From assembly GCA_964548165.1 (NCBI GenBank), contig CAZJQD010000009.1:21598-85597 (forward strand): DNA of 64,000 nt. The letters are read 5' to 3'. The notes beneath the pieces are model-generated. The model worked only from the letters and a program-made list of their open reading frames with translations, did not search any database and was not told where the DNA came from. Of this stretch, positions 1-9,001 are shown piece by piece (the stretch's first letter is position 1; each line of letters begins with the position of its first letter). Origin of the DNA: CAZJQD01 sp964548165 [NCBI: uncultured bacterium] (GTDB lineage Bacteria; UBA8481). Both the position numbers and the translations under genes were made by a program.

Positions 1-1599
1 CGTCGTGGAACGGTAGAGCTGGGGGTCGGCGAGGCCGGAGATGTCGATCTGCCCACGGCGCGGAGTCTCGCCGGAGTGCGTGATGAGGACGCGGTAGAGT
101 CCGGCGCCGACGGCGGTGATGCGTTCCGCTTCCCAGCCTCGGCCCTCCGCGCGCTTGCTCCAGAGCACCTGGCCGCTGGGGCCGAAGACCTGGAGGGTGT
201 CGACCCTTCCGGCGTCGCCCCAGCCGGTCTTGACCTCGACGAGGAAGGACGCCTCGCTTCCGATCTTGAACCAGCCCTCGAAGACGCGCCCGCGCGCGAC
301 GTCGTAGGCGACGGGGAAGCGCAGGGCGGAATCCAGGCCGGCGGTGGAGACTGGTCCTGTCGTGGTGGGCGTCGCGGGGGGCGGCGTCACGCCGGGATTG
401 ACGAGGATACCGGGATTCGTGGCCTTGACCGTGATCGTGAAGTCGCTCTCGTCGCTGGAACGGTAGGCGGCGACGCGCACGTAATAGACGCCCGACTCGG
501 CCGGATCGAGGACGGCGTACTCGCGCGCCGATCCTTCCTCGCGGCTGATGGCGCGGCGATTGCCGAGATCGTCGATGATGTAGAGATCGAGGTCCTTGGC
601 CGGGGTCGAGCCCTTGACCTCGACCTCGATCCGCCCGTCCGCGGCGAGGGGAACGGCGTACCAGGCCGAGCGAATGCCCTCGCCCGCCCTCCCGGTGGCC
701 GTGTAGCCGTTGCCGACCGGCAGGGCCTGGCCGATGGAGGGATCGCGTCGCGAGGACGCGAGCGGGATCCGTTCGCAGAGGAGCTGGAACTGGGCCTCGT
801 CCCCGGCGCGGAACGCATACGCGCGCGCGTAGAGCACTTCGCCCGACGAGACGCGAACGACGCTCGATTCCTCGCGGCTCCCTTCGTTCTCGCTGTAGCC
901 CCTTCGTCGCCCGTAGGCGTCGACGATCTCCAGGTCGATATCGGTCGCCGGCGTCTTGCCGAGGAGGCGGAAGCGGAGCGCGTCGCCGCGCAGGCGGCTG
1001 TCGAGGCTGCCGACGGGAACCTTCCACCAGGACTCGCGGCCGGCGCCGTTGCCGGCGATCCCGTCCACGGTTCCTCCGACGGCCAGGGGGCCCGCGGTTT
1101 CCCGTGATGTCGGGCGCACGGCCTCTGCCGCGGAGTAGTCCACGACGACCTTGATCGCGCGCCCGTTGGCCCAGATCTGGTCGTCGGTCCGCATGGTAAT
1201 CTCGGCGTACATGTCGCTTGCGCTCTTGCGGTCGAAGCAGAAGAGGAGGTAGTAGGTGCCGGGAGCGGCCGGTGCCGTGACGTCGACCTGGGCCGTGCCC
1301 TGGTCGGTGCCGCCGATGGTGCTCATGAACTGCGTCATGGCGTTGCGGTTGGCGCGCTCCCAGGACGGCAACCAGACGGCCGTATGCGTCCGAAAGAGCG
1401 ACGACGATCCGGTCTGGACGGTGACGGTGCCCTGGATCCGGGCGCCGGGCCTCACGGCGATCTCCTTGGTGGCGAACCCGTTGAGGTACACGGAGACGAT
1501 CGAGAGATCGCGCTCGGCGTGAGAGGCGGTTGCCAGGGCCAGGCAGGCGACTGCGGCCAGGATCGGAAGCGTAACGAAACGACGAGCGTGGATCATCAT
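1..1599 (-). CDS. Secreted PPC-domain protein, 3' end outside the window
   Basis: The frame is open for 533 codons from ATG at 1599 and leaves the window without a stop, so the C-terminus is missing. A Sec signal peptide is clear: basic start, hydrophobic stretch LPILAAVACLALA, likely cleavage after ASHA near residue 30. Residues 30-165 look like an immunoglobulin-like or CARDB-like beta domain. Two bacterial pre-peptidase C-terminal (PPC) domains follow; each has the segment DLDLEIVDAYG or DLDLYIIDDLG, and the second ends YYVRVAAYRSSDESDFTITVK. After a Pro/Thr linker a third beta domain begins. PPC domains usually accompany secreted enzymes or surface proteins; no catalytic domain is visible in the part seen. 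Role unknown, exported location well supported. A second in-frame ATG lies at 1596. Confidence 0.85.
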   Translation of the reverse strand, partial: MMIHARRFVTLPILAAVACLALATASHAERDLSIVSVYLNGFATKEIAVRPGARIQGTVTVQTGSSSLFRTHTAVWLPSWERANRNAMTQFMSTIGGTDQGTAQVDVTAPAAPGTYYLLFCFDRKSASDMYAEITMRTDDQIWANGRAIKVVVDYSAAEAVRPTSRETAGPLAVGGTVDGIAGNGAGRESWWKVPVGSLDSRLRGDALRFRLLGKTPATDIDLEIVDAYGRRRGYSENEGSREESSVVRVSSGEVLYARAYAFRAGDEAQFQLLCERIPLASSRRDPSIGQALPVGNGYTATGRAGEGIRSAWYAVPLAADGRIEVEVKGSTPAKDLDLYIIDDLGNRRAISREEGSAREYAVLDPAESGVYYVRVAAYRSSDESDFTITVKATNPGILVNPGVTPPPATPTTTGPVSTAGLDSALRFPVAYDVARGRVFEGWFKIGSEASFLVEVKTGWGDAGRVDTLQVFGPSGQVLWSKRAEGRGWEAERITAVGAGLYRVLITHSGETPRRGQIDISGLADPQLYRSTT

Positions 1600-1640
1600 G
1601 GCCGGTAAGACCCCCCAAGGGTGGAATTGGTTCACGGCTT

Positions 1641-1646
1641 ATTATA
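1641..1646 (-). promoter_or_regulatory. Candidate -10 box for the PPC protein gene
   Basis: On the minus strand the hexamer is a perfect TATAAT, placed so that transcription would start near 1634, giving a leader of about 35 nt before the ATG at 1599. No good -35 hexamer is seen 16-18 bp upstream, so this rests on the -10 alone. Confidence 0.4.
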
Positions 1647-1667
1647 GCACGGCGCGGCGGCCCCGGA

Positions 1668-1729
1668 TCGGCCGAGGCCGCAGATCAGCCGAAGTGGCAG
1701 GAGGTCAGCCGAGGGAGCGGGTCAGCCGA
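1668..1729. repeat. Four tandem copies of a trxA stop-codon segment
   Basis: The 8-mer TCAGCCGA (first copy TCGGCCGA) recurs at 1668, 1685, 1705 and 1722, spaced 17, 20 and 17 bp. The copy at 1722 contains the stop codon of trxA; on the coding strand each copy reads TCGGCTGA. It looks like short tandem duplication of the gene's 3' end. Confidence 0.6.
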
Positions 1730-2051
1730 GGACGCGATCCAGCTTGGCGACGATCTGGGACTTGGGGACGGCGCCGACGATGGACTCGGCGACGGCGCCC
1801 GCGTTGAAGACGAGGAGCGCGGGGATGCCGCGGATGTCGAACTTCTGGGCGACGGCCTGGTGGTCGTCGCAGTTGTACTTCGCGATCTTGACCCGGCCCG
1901 CGTATTCGGTCGCCAGTTGCTCCACGATCGGAGCGATCTGGCGGCAGGGTCCGCACCAGGGCGCCCAGAAGTCGACGAGCACGGGAATCGTGGACTTCAC
2001 GACCTCGGCGTCGAAGTTGGCGTCGGTCAGCGTGAGGATGTTCTCGGCCAT
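1722..2051 (-). CDS. trxA: Thioredoxin
   Basis: A complete 109-residue thioredoxin, the usual length for the single-domain cytoplasmic protein. It shows the active-site WCGPC with cysteines 33 and 36, the buried Asp27 in VDFWAPWC, and the cis-proline loop RGIPALLVF. It reduces disulfides in proteins such as ribonucleotide reductase. The ATG at 2051 is preceded by AAGGAAG at a good distance, inside the last codons of asd, which ends only 5 nt upstream, so the two genes are very probably co-transcribed. Confidence 0.97.
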   Translation of the reverse strand: MAENILTLTDANFDAEVVKSTIPVLVDFWAPWCGPCRQIAPIVEQLATEYAGRVKIAKYNCDDHQAVAQKFDIRGIPALLVFNAGAVAESIVGAVPKSQIVAKLDRVLG

Positions 2052-2056
2052 GGGGA

Positions 2057-3079
2057 TTACTTCCTTTCCTGGGTTACGATCTCGGCGATCTGGACGGCGT
2101 TGGTGGCGGCGCCCTTGCGGAGCTGGTCGCCGGAGACGAACATGGCAAGCGCGTTGGCGGCGGTGGGATCGGTGCGGAGGCGCCCGACGAAGACGAGGTC
2201 CTGGTCACTAGACTCGATCGGCATCGGGAAGACGTTCTTCTCGCGATCGTCCACGATCTTCACGCCGGCCGCCGAGGCCAGGATGGTGCGGGCCTCGTCG
2301 GGGGAGAGCGGTCGCGCGAACTCGGCATTGATGGCCTCCGCGTGCGAGCGGAAGGTCGGGACGCGGATGCACGTCGCCGTCATCGCGATGGTCTCGTCGT
2401 GGAAGATCTTCTTCGTCTCCTTGGTCATCTTCGTCTCTTCCTCGTTGTAGCCGTCGGGGCCGATCTTGGAGTTGTGAGAGAAGAGGTTGAAGGCGATGCG
2501 ATGGGTGAAGACGCGCGGCGCGGCCGGGCGGCCGGCCAGGACCTCCTTCGTCTGCTGTTCGAGCTCGTCGATGGCCTTCGCGCCGGCGCCGGAGACGGCC
2601 TGGTAGGTGGCGATGACGGCGCGCTTGAGGCCGGCGGCCTTGTGGAGGGGCCAGAGCGGGACGAGCGCGATGATCGTGGAGCAGTTCGGGTTCGCGATGA
2701 TGCCCTTGGGACGATTCGCGCAGTCCTGGGGGTTGATCTCGGGGATGACGAGCGGCACCTCGGGGTCCATCCGGAACGCGGAGGAATTGTCGACGACCAC
2801 GGCGCCGGCGGCGGCGAACCTCGGACCGTGGACCTTGGAGATCGATCCGCCGGCGGAGAAGAGCGCGATCTCGATGCCCTTGGGATCAGCCTTCTCGAGG
2901 TCCTCGACCACGATGGACTGGCCGCGGTAGGTCATGGTCTTGCCCGCGGATCGCGCTGAGGCCATGAGCCGCAGGCTCTTCATGGGGAAGTTGCGCTCCT
3001 CGAGGACCTTGAGGAACTCGAGGCCAACGGCGCCGGTCGCGCCGACGACGGCGATATGTGCGGGGGAAGCTGATGCCAC
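2057..3079 (-). CDS. asd: Aspartate-semialdehyde dehydrogenase
   Basis: 340 residues, the normal size for Asd. It reduces aspartyl-phosphate to aspartate semialdehyde with NADPH, the branch point for lysine/diaminopimelate, threonine and methionine synthesis, in the cytoplasm. Visible features are the N-terminal nucleotide loop VVGATGAVG, the segment VVVDNSSAFRMD, the catalytic cysteine in NPNCST (near residue 130), and the conserved RVPTFRSHAEAINAEF near 245. The start is GTG at 3079, with AGGAG eight bases upstream. trxA follows after 5 nt. An HPr-kinase-like gene lies 109 nt upstream on the same strand. Confidence 0.95.
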   Translation of the reverse strand: MASASPAHIAVVGATGAVGLEFLKVLEERNFPMKSLRLMASARSAGKTMTYRGQSIVVEDLEKADPKGIEIALFSAGGSISKVHGPRFAAAGAVVVDNSSAFRMDPEVPLVIPEINPQDCANRPKGIIANPNCSTIIALVPLWPLHKAAGLKRAVIATYQAVSGAGAKAIDELEQQTKEVLAGRPAAPRVFTHRIAFNLFSHNSKIGPDGYNEEETKMTKETKKIFHDETIAMTATCIRVPTFRSHAEAINAEFARPLSPDEARTILASAAGVKIVDDREKNVFPMPIESSDQDLVFVGRLRTDPTAANALAMFVSGDQLRKGAATNAVQIAEIVTQERK

Positions 3080-3188
3080 GATTCGATCTCCTGGTACCTG
3101 TGTGATTGCGGGCAGCGCGAATTGTCGTGAAGAGGCGCGACTGCGAGCGTTCGCCTCGGAACGGCGCGCCAGACATCCGCCCAGTCGT

Positions 3189-4118
3189 TCAGAGTCGAGA
3201 AAAGATCGTAGCCGCGTCCAGCCCCAGCGTCAAGCGAACGGCGGGAGGGAGGCGCGCCTCCAGGCGCGCCTCGAGGCGCCCCTCACGGCTTACCGGCGCG
3301 TCCAGGCTCCTCGTTGAACGGCTGGAGCTCGAGGAGATCACGGGAGGACCGCCGGCGGCCGCGAGGAGCGCGGCGGCCTGGGCCGAGGAGATTTCCTCCC
3401 GGAGCGAGGGTTCGCCGGGATGGACGCGGGGGAAGACGAGTTGGGCCAGGGGAAGCGCGAGGTTGCGGTCGTCCTCGACGCGCCGCGGAATCGGCCCCAC
3501 CTCCGCGGGATAGCCCGCTCGCCGGGCAAACGGGTTGGGGCGCTCCGGGGACGCTGTCACCCACCACCGGTGATCGTGCTCCACCAGGAGGACGCGATCA
3601 TCGGCGAGGGGAGTGGCGCCGCGCTCGGTCAGGGCCGCGGCCGTCGTGGACTTGCCGTGGCCGGTTGCGCCCGCGATCACGATCGCGCCCCCGTTCCGGG
3701 CGACGGCCGACGCGTGAACGGCGTAAATGCCGAGGGAGCGAAGCGCGATGTACAGGCAGGGGATGACGCACTTCGTGGGCAGGCGATCCGGCCGCTCGGG
3801 ACCATCCGGGAGGTGGACGAAGAAGCGCCAGGATCGTGTCTCGCCGGCGCTTCCCGGGTCGGGCCCGATGCATGCCGCGCGACCGAGCCCGTACTCGCCG
3901 CTGCAATCGACGGCGCCGTCATGGTCGGTGGGGAAGTGAAAGTGAAGGTCGAGCCGCCCGCGAGGAAAGATCGCGGCGGTCACGGGGCGAAGATAGGCCG
4001 GGAGCATGGCATCCCGGACCTTCCCGGGAAGGTGCACGGATATCTCAAGCGCTCCGAGCGGCACGGGAAAGGTGCTCATGCCGCCATCATACCGGGATTC
4101 CAGCGACCGCGCCGCCAC
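3189..4118 (-). CDS. HPr kinase-like P-loop protein
   Basis: 309 residues. A Walker A loop GATGHGKST lies near residue 150, preceded by HASAVARNGGAIVIAG, the arrangement seen in the C-terminal kinase domain of HPr kinase/phosphorylase and its relatives; PLADDRVLLV about 15 residues later corresponds to the Walker B-like strand. The N-terminal half does not resemble the HprK N-domain. Relatives of this kind occur away from PTS genes and their substrates are mostly unknown. GTG at 4118 has AAGGA seven bases upstream; ATG at 4079 is the alternative start. The C-terminal coding sequence has short tandem GGCGCGCCT repeats (around 3252-3280) that encode repeated RLEA. It is divergent from the large NHL gene, with their starts about 125 bp apart. 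Kinase activity is inferred. Confidence 0.75.
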   Translation of the reverse strand: MAARSLESRYDGGMSTFPVPLGALEISVHLPGKVRDAMLPAYLRPVTAAIFPRGRLDLHFHFPTDHDGAVDCSGEYGLGRAACIGPDPGSAGETRSWRFFVHLPDGPERPDRLPTKCVIPCLYIALRSLGIYAVHASAVARNGGAIVIAGATGHGKSTTAAALTERGATPLADDRVLLVEHDHRWWVTASPERPNPFARRAGYPAEVGPIPRRVEDDRNLALPLAQLVFPRVHPGEPSLREEISSAQAAALLAAAGGPPVISSSSSRSTRSLDAPVSREGRLEARLEARLPPAVRLTLGLDAATIFSRL

Positions 4119-4196
4119 CGCTCATCCTTGACGCTCCTGGGCCCGGTTGAGAAGGAACCCGCGGCCTGCTCGGGCGTCCAATGGTCCTGTGAAGGC

Positions 4197-4225
4197 CTGA
4201 CAACCTGGGGACGATCACCTATACT
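4197..4225 (+). promoter_or_regulatory. Sigma70-type promoter for the NHL-repeat gene
   Basis: The -35 box is CTGACA (4197-4202) and the -10 box TATACT (4220-4225), each 5 of 6 to consensus, separated by 17 bp. The predicted start is near 4232, giving a leader of only about 12-24 nt. Confidence 0.6.
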
Positions 4226-4243
4226 GGCGCGGGGTTTTTGAGG

Positions 4244-7200
4244 ATGAAATTATCGATGAAGCGACTGCGTTTCCTCCTGGGGTGCCTCCTGGCCCTGGCC
4301 GCCGCCGCGCATGCGCTGGAGGCGGTCTCCATCCGGGAATACGCGGTCTTTGCGGAGTCCGACGGCGAGTTCACGATCCGATCCCCGCTCGGGGCCGTCG
4401 TGTTCGGGGACAGCGTTCTCGCGGTGGCTGACGATCGCGGGCGCAAGGTGGTCCTGACGCGGCCTGACGGGCGCAGGATCGTCATCGACGTGAGGCCATC
4501 CGCCATCTGCGCCGATGGCGCGCGGCTCCTCGTGTCCGAGGGACAGAGCGTCCGATCCTTCGACTCCGAGGGGCGCGAAGGCGCCGTCGTGGCCGAGCGA
4601 TCCCACGCGGACTTCTCGCGTATCACCGGGATCGCCGTCGACGTCCGCGGCAACGTTTACCTCTCGGACGACGGTCGCGACGTCGTCTTCGTGATCTCGC
4701 CGGATGGCGTCCTCCTGAATGTCATCGCACGGGGCGCTGACGCGCCCGCCAGGCTCTCCAACCCCTCCGGCGTCGCGCTCGATCATCGTGGGAGTGTCTA
4801 CGTGCTGGATCGCGGCAACGAGCGGGTCGCGGTCTTCACCACGGGCGGTATCTTCCGGTTTGCGATCACCGGCTTCGAGGACCCGTCCGCGTTGGCCGTC
4901 GATGCGGAGGGGCTCCTGTACGTTGCCGACCAGGAGGCTTGCCGCGTGCTGCGCTACGATCCCTCGGGCAAGCCCCTGGGTGCGTTCGGCGCGCGAGGCA
5001 GGCAGCGCGGGCAGTTCCGCGAGCCCTCCGGGTTGTCCATCGGTTCGGACGGTTTCCTGCGCGTCGTGGATGCCGGTAATCGCACCATTCACACGCTCTC
5101 CTGGCCGTCCGGTGTCACGGGAGCGCCGGAGATATTGCCGCTTTCCGTCTCGTGGGTGGGTGAAGTCGCCGGCGACCTGTATCCGGTGGGCATGGCAGGA
5201 CCCGGCCGCGCCGCGTTGCGTTCCGGCAATCACGTTCTCGTGACTGATTCGGCCTTGAGGGAGCTGGGGCGGATCACCGAGGGGGTCCGGGATCCTGTGG
5301 CCGTCTCGGCGGATCCGCAGGGACGGTTGTACGTCGTAGACCGCGGCCTGGGAGAGGTGAAGGTCTTCGATCGCGAGCTGCGCGAGCTGTTCGGGCTCGG
5401 CCGCGGCTCGCGCGTCCTGTTCTTCCGCGGCGGCGACGGCAAGCTCGTGAAGCCGCGGGATGTGACGGTCTCCGGCCGCGGCCTCGTGGCCGTGGCCGAC
5501 GTCGACAAGGTCGAGATCTTCGGACCGGATGGCACGTGGCTGGTGCGCGCCGGAACCGAGGGAGAGGAGCCGGGGCAGGTCTCGAGCCCCGTGGCCGTGG
5601 CCTACGATCCCGCGGGCAACCTGTTCGTCGCCGACGAGGACAACCGGCGGATCACGAAGTTCGACACGTCCGGAGCCTTCTCCGGCAACTACCTCAATGA
5701 CGTCCGCCCCCTCGCACTGGCCGTCGATGCCCATGGTCGCGTCTACGTGCTCGATGAGCGAGGACCGCGGATACGCGTCTTCTCGAATGACCTGGCGTTC
5801 CTGGTCACTATCGGAGGAGACGGCCGGGAGCGCGGCGGGCTCCGCGGAGCGCGCGGGCTGACGATCGTCGAGGATCGGCTGATCGTCGGACGCTCCGGCG
5901 ATATCGCGATGCTCGATCTCGACCTGCCCGTGCCGGCGCCGAGCGGGATCCGGGCGAGGACGGAGGTGCGGGGTGTCGCGATCCTGTGGGACACGGCGTC
6001 CTCCGCGCTCTCGATGGGATTTCGCGCGGCAGTCTCGGGTGCCGGTATCCGGCGCGTCCAGGCGCTGAGCCCGGGTGAGACGGTGACGGGGCTGGCGGAC
6101 GAGACGGAGTATGAGGTTACGGTCCAGGCCATCAATCGACGGGGCCATGCCGGCTATGCCTCGCCGCCGCTCCTTGTCACGACGCCGTCGCTTACCCTGC
6201 CCGCGCCGGGGGCTCCGCGCGTCGTCTACTCGGGAGGACTCTCCCGCGTCGTCCTGCAGTGGGATCCGGCGACCTCTTCGTATGCCTCAGGTTACGCCGT
6301 CGAGGGCTTCAAGGATCGCGCCTGGGTGCGCTTGGCGGAGGTGAGGGCGCCGCTGGCGGAACTTCCGGCGGGACCGACGCGTCGTTACCGCGTCCGAGCC
6401 CTGGCCGACAACGGGCGGATGGGCGAACCGTCCATGGAAAGTACGCATGACGCGGCGGAGGGCCTGGATGCCCTGGCCGCCGGCAGTGACGCCCTGGCCG
6501 CCGAAAAGCTCCGCCAGGCAACCCAGCAGGAGTCCCTGAACGGCGCCGTCTGGCGCGGGCTCGGCGAGGCCAGCGAGCGGCTGGAACGCTTTCCCGAGGC
6601 GTTGACGGCGTACCAGCGCGCGCTTGCGCTCTCCGCCGACGACACGGCGTCCGCGTTCGGCGTCGCGCGCATCGCTCTCCTGCGCGGCGACTCGACGCAG
6701 GCCGCGGCCGCGCTCTCGAGGGCTCGCGCGCTCGGCGCCGGATCCGCGGATCCCGAGGAGCGCTACCTGCGCGGCCAGCTTGCCCTGGCGGAGGGAGACT
6801 ACGACACGGCGGTGCGCCTGCTCGCTTCCGCGGTCGCGGCGGTTCCCTCGGCCAGGAATCGCGCCGCGCTGGCGCTCGCGGAGGATCGCCAGCGGCAGTT
6901 CGGCGAGAATCGCCCGCGCCTTGAAATTGTGTCCACGCAGATCCGCCCGATCTTCCCGGCGCTCTACAAGACCTACGCTACCTCGCCGGTCGGGAGCGTT
7001 GTCGTGCGTAACGGCGGCAGGCTTCCCCTGGAGCGCGTTCGGCTCTCGATCTTCATCCGCGGCGCGATGGACTTTCCCTCCGATACCGTTCTCCCGCGCC
7101 TCTCGGCCGGCGAATCGATCCTTGTTCCCCTCCACGTCGAACTCTCCAACAGCATCCTCGACGTGACCGAGGACGACACGAAGCAGGCCGAGCTGCGGCT

Positions 7201-8218
7201 GACGTATTATCGATCGGGGGAGCCCGTGGAGGTCCGTTCGACCGTCGCGTTCCGGCTCTACGCGCGGACGGCGATGACGTGGGACGATCCGGCGCGCCTG
7301 GCCGCATTCGTGACGGGGCGAGCGCCCGTCGTGGCCGAGTTCGCGCGCAACGTCGCGGCCTTCATCGCGGACCGCCCGTCCCCCAGCGCGCCCCTGGCGC
7401 GGGCGATGGCGCTGAGGCGCGCGTTGGCCCTTCACGGGTTGCAGTACGTCGAGGATCCCCGGATGCCGCTGCGCGTGGTCTCGGAGGACGCGACGCTCGT
7501 GGATCACGTTCAGCTCCCGGAGGAGACGCTGCGGAACCGTGCCGGCGACTGCGACGACCTCGTGGTGCTCCTGGCCGCGCTCCTCGAGAATCTCGGCGTG
7601 CAGACCGCGCTCGCGGACCTGCCCGGTCACGTCGCGCTCCTCGTGAACACCGAACTGCCTCCGGAGGCGGCCCAGGGGCTGGCGCCCAACGAGGCGCTCA
7701 TCGAGCGCGGCGGCACGATCTGGGTTCCGATCGAGACGACGCTCCTGGGCGCGGACTGGGACGAGGCCGTGGCGTCCGCGGCTTCGGCGATCCGGGCGGC
7801 GGGTGCGGCGGCGCGGATCGTGGAGATCGGATCGGCGTGGCGCACGTATCCTCCCGTCACGACGCAGAGCTCGAGCTGGCGCGCGCCGCTCCCGGACCGC
7901 GCCGCGCTCCTGGAGCGCTTTGACGCCGACGATCGCAAGGTGCGGCTCAGCCGGGCGGCCGCCATCGGATCCGCCTACGCGGGCAGAGCCGACGCCGAGT
8001 CCCGCAACCGGCTCGCGGTCATTCACGCGCGGCTGGGGCTCGTCGCGGAGGCCGAGCAATTGCTGGAGGGAGTCGAGACGGCGGCGGCGTGGAACAACCG
8101 GGGAAACCTGGCGATGCTGAGAGGCGACCGCGCGGCCGCGCGTTCCTGCTACGAGAAGGCCCTGGGAATGGATCCCGACGATGCGGGAGTCCGCACCAAC
8201 CTGGAGGCGGCGCGATGA
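4244..8218 (+). CDS. Secreted NHL / Fn3 / TPR / transglutaminase-like protein
   Basis: About 1,324 residues. Domain order: signal peptide (MKRLRFLLGCLLALAAAAHA); a long NHL beta-propeller region, roughly residues 40-550, with repeats such as VALDHRGSVYVLDRGNERV and VAYDPAGNLFVADEDNRRI; two fibronectin type III-like domains, about 565-730; TPR units, about 745-855; a beta domain from about 895; a transglutaminase-like segment near 1095-1140 with NRAGDCDDLVVLLAALLENLG, where the Cys is the expected nucleophile and LPGHVALLV carries the likely His; and a final TPR block ending in NRGNLAMLRGDRAAARSCYEKAL. It should sit outside the inner membrane. ATG at 4244 abuts GAGG; ATG at 4256 is an alternative with better spacing. 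The downstream TPR gene overlaps it by 4 nt. Its function is not known; cross-linking or peptidase activity is only inferred. Confidence 0.85.
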   Translation: MKLSMKRLRFLLGCLLALAAAAHALEAVSIREYAVFAESDGEFTIRSPLGAVVFGDSVLAVADDRGRKVVLTRPDGRRIVIDVRPSAICADGARLLVSEGQSVRSFDSEGREGAVVAERSHADFSRITGIAVDVRGNVYLSDDGRDVVFVISPDGVLLNVIARGADAPARLSNPSGVALDHRGSVYVLDRGNERVAVFTTGGIFRFAITGFEDPSALAVDAEGLLYVADQEACRVLRYDPSGKPLGAFGARGRQRGQFREPSGLSIGSDGFLRVVDAGNRTIHTLSWPSGVTGAPEILPLSVSWVGEVAGDLYPVGMAGPGRAALRSGNHVLVTDSALRELGRITEGVRDPVAVSADPQGRLYVVDRGLGEVKVFDRELRELFGLGRGSRVLFFRGGDGKLVKPRDVTVSGRGLVAVADVDKVEIFGPDGTWLVRAGTEGEEPGQVSSPVAVAYDPAGNLFVADEDNRRITKFDTSGAFSGNYLNDVRPLALAVDAHGRVYVLDERGPRIRVFSNDLAFLVTIGGDGRERGGLRGARGLTIVEDRLIVGRSGDIAMLDLDLPVPAPSGIRARTEVRGVAILWDTASSALSMGFRAAVSGAGIRRVQALSPGETVTGLADETEYEVTVQAINRRGHAGYASPPLLVTTPSLTLPAPGAPRVVYSGGLSRVVLQWDPATSSYASGYAVEGFKDRAWVRLAEVRAPLAELPAGPTRRYRVRALADNGRMGEPSMESTHDAAEGLDALAAGSDALAAEKLRQATQQESLNGAVWRGLGEASERLERFPEALTAYQRALALSADDTASAFGVARIALLRGDSTQAAAALSRARALGAGSADPEERYLRGQLALAEGDYDTAVRLLASAVAAVPSARNRAALALAEDRQRQFGENRPRLEIVSTQIRPIFPALYKTYATSPVGSVVVRNGGRLPLERVRLSIFIRGAMDFPSDTVLPRLSAGESILVPLHVELSNSILDVTEDDTKQAELRLTYYRSGEPVEVRSTVAFRLYARTAMTWDDPARLAAFVTGRAPVVAEFARNVAAFIADRPSPSAPLARAMALRRALALHGLQYVEDPRMPLRVVSEDATLVDHVQLPEETLRNRAGDCDDLVVLLAALLENLGVQTALADLPGHVALLVNTELPPEAAQGLAPNEALIERGGTIWVPIETTLLGADWDEAVASAASAIRAAGAAARIVEIGSAWRTYPPVTTQSSSWRAPLPDRAALLERFDADDRKVRLSRAAAIGSAYAGRADAESRNRLAVIHARLGLVAEAEQLLEGVETAAAWNNRGNLAMLRGDRAAARSCYEKALGMDPDDAGVRTNLEAAR

Positions 8219-8907
8219 GGAGATTCGGAGACGATCGGACCGACAAGACGCCAAGGCGCCAGCAAGGACGGGATCGAGATCTGGTTGACGGGCGGCGTCA
8301 CCTTCGCATCCTGCCACGCATCCTTCTCGGTCTCGTTCTCTTCACCGCCGTCGCTCATGCCGAGGTCCGGCCTCTGCCGGAGTGGGCGACGCGGGTGCTT
8401 GCGCGGGGACGAGCGGCCGTCGTCGTGACGCCGGTGACTCCGACCGCGGGCATTCCGTCCACGGTGGCCGGGGTCCGCGGCGCGGCGGCAAGCGCAACCG
8501 AGCTCTATTGGAAGGACGCGGACGCGGCGCCGCACGAGCTCGTGGCCCGGGCCGAAGCGTCCGAGCAGGCGGGCGACGACACCCGCGCGCTCTCGCAATT
8601 TCGGCAGGCGCTCGCGGCCGGCGCCTCCGGGAGAGTCGCGGACCGCGCCGTCCTGGGACTGGCCGTTCTTCAACTCCGCGGCGGCGATCGCGTGGCCGCG
8701 GAAGCGCGCCTGGTTTCGCTCGTCGCCCGCGCCCCCGACAGCGATCTCAAGTACGCGGCCGGGCTTCCCCTCGCCGTCAGCCTCGCCGCCGGCGCGCGCC
8801 GCGCCGAGGCGGAAGCTTTGCTCAAGGAGTTAATGGCCGAGGCCCCCGAACACCCCCTTGCCCGCCAGGCCGATTCTCTTCTCTGGATGTTGTCCGAGGG
8901 GCGGTAG
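8215..8907 (+). CDS. Exported TPR-type protein
   Basis: 230 residues, starting at the ATG that forms an ATGA overlap with the stop of the preceding gene, so translation is probably coupled. A long basic N-terminus is followed by a hydrophobic export segment, LPRILLGLVLFTAVAHA, ending near residue 47. The remainder is helical and TPR-like: AEASEQAGDDTRALSQFRQAL, then a repeat with VLQLRGGDRVAAEARL, then AEALLKELMAEAPEHPLARQAD. It probably works with the NHL/transglutaminase protein. No enzyme motif is seen. Confidence 0.75.
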   Translation: MRRFGDDRTDKTPRRQQGRDRDLVDGRRHLRILPRILLGLVLFTAVAHAEVRPLPEWATRVLARGRAAVVVTPVTPTAGIPSTVAGVRGAAASATELYWKDADAAPHELVARAEASEQAGDDTRALSQFRQALAAGASGRVADRAVLGLAVLQLRGGDRVAAEARLVSLVARAPDSDLKYAAGLPLAVSLAAGARRAEAEALLKELMAEAPEHPLARQADSLLWMLSEGR

Positions 8908-9001
8908 CGGGGCTCGCGACAGGATTTCCCGCGGCGCCCGCGCGTTCACTCCCGCTCCGCGCGCCTCAAGAATTCGCGCGTTTCGGCCGATAGGGGAGGC
9001 G

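Noticed and set aside
76-1107. A 343-codon plus-strand frame at the window start
   Set aside because: The minus strand there encodes a signal peptide and PPC domains without a stop, so the plus frame is a shadow.
4250-8317. Two long minus-strand frames opposite the NHL gene
   Set aside because: Composition is low-complexity, no motif is seen, and the plus-strand frame has clear domains, a signal peptide, a promoter and a coupled partner.
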